A stretch of 64,000 bases of DNA, from assembly GCA_022599775.1 (NCBI GenBank), contig JAHZLQ010000027.1, forward strand, positions 56,107 through 120,106, read 5' to 3'. This DNA comes from Gammaproteobacteria bacterium (lineage in GTDB: Bacteria > Pseudomonadota > Gammaproteobacteria > Nevskiales > Nevskiaceae). The first letter of the stretch is position 1, and each line of letters opens with the position of its first letter. The position numbers and the translations under genes are program-made. Shown piece after piece: positions 61,619 to 64,000 of this stretch. The notes beneath the pieces were generated by a model that was not told the DNA's origin, made no database searches, and was given only the letters and a program-made list of their open reading frames with translations.

Positions 61619-62296
61619 ATGAGCAACGGATTGAACTTCAACAACATCCTCAACCTCGGTGTCACCGCGCTTGGCACGATGTTCGGCGGCCCGATCGGCA
61701 CCATGGCGGCTCAGCTCTTCACCCAGATCGCCTCCGGCGCGATCGATCAGGTGATCCAGCAGGTCGGCCAGCAGTTCGGTCTGCCGCAGTCGATGATTGA
61801 TGCCGCACAAGGCGCGTTCCACGGCGCGATCGGCGACTATGAAGGTGCCGCCGGCAACTATCAGGACGCGATGGAAGCGGTCCGCGAACAGGCCTCCCCG
61901 GCGGAATACGGCGATCTCGATCGCGCTGTGCAGGAACTGATGGAATCGACCCGTCAGTGGTTCACCGAGCAGATGAACGACATCTCCGAAGGCGGCAAGT
62001 CCGAGAAGTCCAAGGGCAAGGGCGGCGACTTCTTTATCGCCATGGCCGAATCACTGGGCAAGGCGCTGCAGAGCCAGGCCGATCGCGTGCAGGACAAGGC
62101 CAATGAACTGTCCGACGCCGTCGACGCGGCTGAAGGCACCAAGGACAACGACCGCGCCGACGCCCAGAACGAGATCATGGAGCTGCAGACCGAGCTGACC
62201 GCCGAGTCAATGCGCCTCAACTACATGTCGCAAGGCATTCACACCGCCCTGACGAAAGTCGGCGATGCGCTTGCCACCTCGGGTCGCGCACAGTAA
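61619..62296 (+). CDS. putative T3SS-secreted structural protein or translocator
   Basis: Protein of 225 residues without a Sec signal. The N-terminal third is a Gly/Ala-rich hydrophobic helix set (VTALGTMFGGPIGTMAAQLF), the middle is charged helix with a Lys/Gly hinge (SEKSKGKGG), and the end is a coiled coil closing with LTAESMRLNYMS and ATSGRAQ. This C terminus is shared with the small protein at 44174-44524. A membrane-active front and coiled-coil tail would suit a translocator or filament subunit. GGGGAG lies 8 bases upstream of the ATG. A strong terminator follows, so it is a single-gene transcript. Confidence 0.65.
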   Translation: MSNGLNFNNILNLGVTALGTMFGGPIGTMAAQLFTQIASGAIDQVIQQVGQQFGLPQSMIDAAQGAFHGAIGDYEGAAGNYQDAMEAVREQASPAEYGDLDRAVQELMESTRQWFTEQMNDISEGGKSEKSKGKGGDFFIAMAESLGKALQSQADRVQDKANELSDAVDAAEGTKDNDRADAQNEIMELQTELTAESMRLNYMSQGIHTALTKVGDALATSGRAQ

Positions 62297-62334
62297 GCGA
62301 CTTGCTGAAATCGACGTCAGCTTCTGGCGTCACC

Positions 62335-62370
62335 GGGAATGGGGCATCCACGATGCCTCATTCCCTTTTT
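62335..62370 (+). terminator. strong intrinsic terminator
   Basis: A 14-base stem (62335-62348 with 62352-62365, one G-T pair) and 3-base loop are followed by TTTTT at 62366-62370. It ends the transcript of the 225-residue protein. Confidence 0.92.
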
Positions 62371-62429
62371 CGTTTCCGCCGTACAGGGTCGGACCCCGCC
62401 CATCGCCAAATTCACGCTGGAGCTTCGTC

Positions 62430-63173
62430 ATGAGCAAGCCTTTGTCCCGAATCGCCGCCGCCATCGCCCTGACGCTGGGGCTGTTCGCGAGCAGCGCACT
62501 GGCGCAAAGCTGGCCCAGCGGCCCGATGATCGACGCCAATGCCAACGTCAATACGATGATCCTGAATCAACAGGTCCAGGCCGACATCATGGCGGCCCAT
62601 CAGGTCCGGCAGGCCAGCAAGGCCGCCGCCGAAGGCTCCACCACCAGTGTCTCGACCGGCAGCGATTTCAGCTACCGCCCCAAGGCCTCCATCTCGGAGG
62701 CGATGGAACAGAAATTTCTGGCCAATCTGCGCGCCATCGACGAATCCATGGCGCTCAGCGCCGAGACCGATCTGCAGGATCGGGACATGATCGAGCGCTT
62801 CGAGGCCGACGTCGGTCCCTACGGCCTGGAACTCAACGACGTGGCCGATGCCATGACGGCCTATTGGGTCGTGAGCTGGATGGCGGCCAATCAGGAAGAT
62901 CTGCCCGAAAAGTCGGAGGTTCAGGCGGCAAGAACTCAGGTGAGGACACAACTCGCCGGCAATGCGGCGTTTGCCTCGGCGGACAACGACGAACGCCAGC
63001 AACTCGCCGAAACCTACATCTACGAAACCATGTGGACGATCACGCTGCGCAGCAGCGCCAAGAGCGATGCCGAACGCGAACAGATTGCCGCCGCGGCGCA
63101 GGCGCAGGCACGCAAGCAGGGCCTGGACCTGCGCGGCATGCAACTGACCTCGCGCGGCTTCGTGCGCGGCTGA
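62430..63173 (+). CDS. exported protein of an unnamed paralogous pair
   Basis: Protein of 247 residues with a clear signal peptide (MSKPLSRI... ending SSALAQ). A conserved block, GPYGLELNDVADAMTAYWVV, recurs in the next gene. I recall similar segments in proteins labelled only DUF6683 but cannot confirm this. GGAG lies 7 bases before the ATG. As a periplasmic protein in a T3SS island it could be a muramidase-like or scaffold accessory, but no catalytic motif is visible. Confidence 0.65.
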   Translation: MSKPLSRIAAAIALTLGLFASSALAQSWPSGPMIDANANVNTMILNQQVQADIMAAHQVRQASKAAAEGSTTSVSTGSDFSYRPKASISEAMEQKFLANLRAIDESMALSAETDLQDRDMIERFEADVGPYGLELNDVADAMTAYWVVSWMAANQEDLPEKSEVQAARTQVRTQLAGNAAFASADNDERQQLAETYIYETMWTITLRSSAKSDAEREQIAAAAQAQARKQGLDLRGMQLTSRGFVRG

Positions 63174-63204
63174 ATCCGATGCTCAGGGCTTCAGGATTGA
63201 ACCG

Positions 63205-63768
63205 ATGAACAAATCGCAGCCCCACCCGCCGACCGGAAAGGCCGACCGGCTGGACTTCACAGTATCCGCGGCCGTTTCCGGCCAGGTGCGACGGGAGTTT
63301 CTGAGCACGCTCGCGAAAACGCACAAGGTCCCGGAATCCACGATCGTCGAACAGCTCGGCGAACACGACTATCCCGACGAATTTCGCGAGACCTTCGGGC
63401 CGCTGGGGCTCAAGCCGGACAATCTGGCCGATGCGATGACCGCCTACTGGATCACGATGTGGTCGCTGGTGCACCGCCGCCCGCTGCCCGAGGGCGAGCT
63501 GATTCCGGCGGCACGCAAGCAGCTCGAATCGCTGTGCGGCAATGCACCGCAGGCCAAACGGGAGCCGGGCCGCCAGGCCATGGCCGAGGCGATGATCTAC
63601 GAGACGATGTTCGCGCTGAACAAGGCGCGACAGTTCGCGGCCATCAGCGACGCGGAATCGCTGCAGGCCATGAGCGAGACCATAGCCGCCAACGTTCGGC
63701 GCACACGCGCGATTAATTTCAAGGCGCTCAAGCTCACGCCTGCCGGCTTCGTCAGCACCAGGAACTAA
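63205..63768 (+). CDS. cytoplasmic or secreted paralogue of the preceding protein
   Basis: Protein of 187 residues lacking a signal peptide. The block GPLGLKPDNLADAMTAYWIT mirrors the upstream protein, and both end with similar helices and a final LTPAGFVS/LTSRGFVR motif. The pair probably arose by duplication with gain or loss of the signal peptide. Without a Sec signal it might be a T3SS substrate or chaperone-like partner. It is the last island gene, 9 bases before the trpB stop on the other strand. Confidence 0.65.
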   Translation: MNKSQPHPPTGKADRLDFTVSAAVSGQVRREFLSTLAKTHKVPESTIVEQLGEHDYPDEFRETFGPLGLKPDNLADAMTAYWITMWSLVHRRPLPEGELIPAARKQLESLCGNAPQAKREPGRQAMAEAMIYETMFALNKARQFAAISDAESLQAMSETIAANVRRTRAINFKALKLTPAGFVSTRN

Positions 63769-63777
63769 TCCAGCGTC

Positions 63778-64000
63778 TCAGGACAGCTCGATACCTTCGC
63801 GCTTGGCGACGGTGAAGATGTCCTTGTCGCCACGCCCCGACAGATTGACGACAATGTGTTGGTCGCGGCCCATCTCCGCCGCCAGCTTCTTCGCGTGCGC
63901 CACGGCATGCGCCGATTCCAGCGCCGGGATGATGCCCTCGACCCGGGTCAGCTCGTGGAAAGCCGCCAGCGCCTCGTCGTCATCCGCGGCGACGTATTCG
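63778..64000 (-). CDS. trpB: tryptophan synthase beta subunit, 3' end (partial)
   Basis: The last 73 codons of trpB, running off the window. The translation contains [16 protein letters not shown] and [16 protein letters not shown], the PLP-phosphate and C-terminal signature of TrpB, and stops at 63778. trpB and trpA point the same way but are split by the secretion island. Confidence 0.95.
   Translation of the reverse strand, partial: EYVAADDDEALAAFHELTRVEGIIPALESAHAVAHAKKLAAEMGRDQHIVVNLSGRGDKDIFTVAKREGIELS

Noticed and set aside
1..64000. CRISPR arrays, tRNA/rRNA genes, insertion sequences, integrases
   Set aside because: Looked for repeat-spacer arrays, cloverleaf genes and transposase motifs and saw none.

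Overview
The window is high-GC DNA from a Gammaproteobacterium. The evidence is the compact housekeeping order metZ-purF-cvpA-dedD-folC-accD-trpA-trpB and the dusA-ppiB-lpxH group, both typical of that class. I cannot name the genus; a Nevskiales/Xanthomonadales-like relative is a guess. Genes are tightly packed, with many 4-base start/stop overlaps.

Layout. 219-2179: an OmpR/EnvZ-like two-component pair. 2307-4816: two lipoprotein genes, the first an NHL-repeat propeller. 4834-8416 (minus): an AraC regulator and a secreted neutral ceramidase. 8543-12889 (plus): a TetR regulator with a palindromic operator, a PLP amino-acid enzyme, a sugar-lactone oxidase and an MFS transporter. 12990-13538: a BLUF blue-light receptor. 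14440-25534: a seven-gene redox cluster. It holds pentaheme, tetraheme and decaheme c-type cytochromes, an outer-membrane barrel, a membrane-anchored FAD/2Fe-2S reductase, a cNMP/FHA/4x[4Fe-4S] fusion and a diheme cytochrome b. It follows an AT-rich control region with an FNR/Dnr-type site. 25641-27984: dusA, ppiB, lpxH. 28095-29972: an orphan TadG-like protein. 29994-31835: a degraded duplicate of the metZ/DUF455 junction, a ParE-type toxin-antitoxin pair and the intact DUF455 gene. 31832-39160 (minus): the metZ to trpA housekeeping block, with a SAM-II riboswitch ahead of metZ.

39234-63768: a type III secretion island lying exactly between trpA and trpB; the trpB 3' end is at 63778-64000. 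The minus arm runs sctV-C-D-x-I-J-K-L-N-O-P and reads toward trpA. The plus arm is a FixL/FixJ-like pair overlapping sctQ-R-S-T, and sctU is inverted at its end. A FliO-like gene, unusual for a non-flagellar system, lies between the arms. Distal genes encode a DUF1521 self-cleaving effector-like protein, two proteins with a shared C-terminal module, a pair of paralogous unknowns, a GNAT enzyme and a lipoprotein. No gatekeeper or classical translocator is recognisable.

How the genes may work together. In the redox cluster the most economical reading is electron transfer between cytoplasmic flavin/Fe-S proteins, a diheme membrane cytochrome b, periplasmic multiheme cytochromes and an outer-membrane barrel, induced by low oxygen or NO. 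The direction and substrate of electron flow are unknown. The cNMP/FHA/ferredoxin fusion and the 10-cysteine head of the decaheme protein look undescribed to me. The T3SS is probably intact for its export gate, ATPase complex, rings and secretin.
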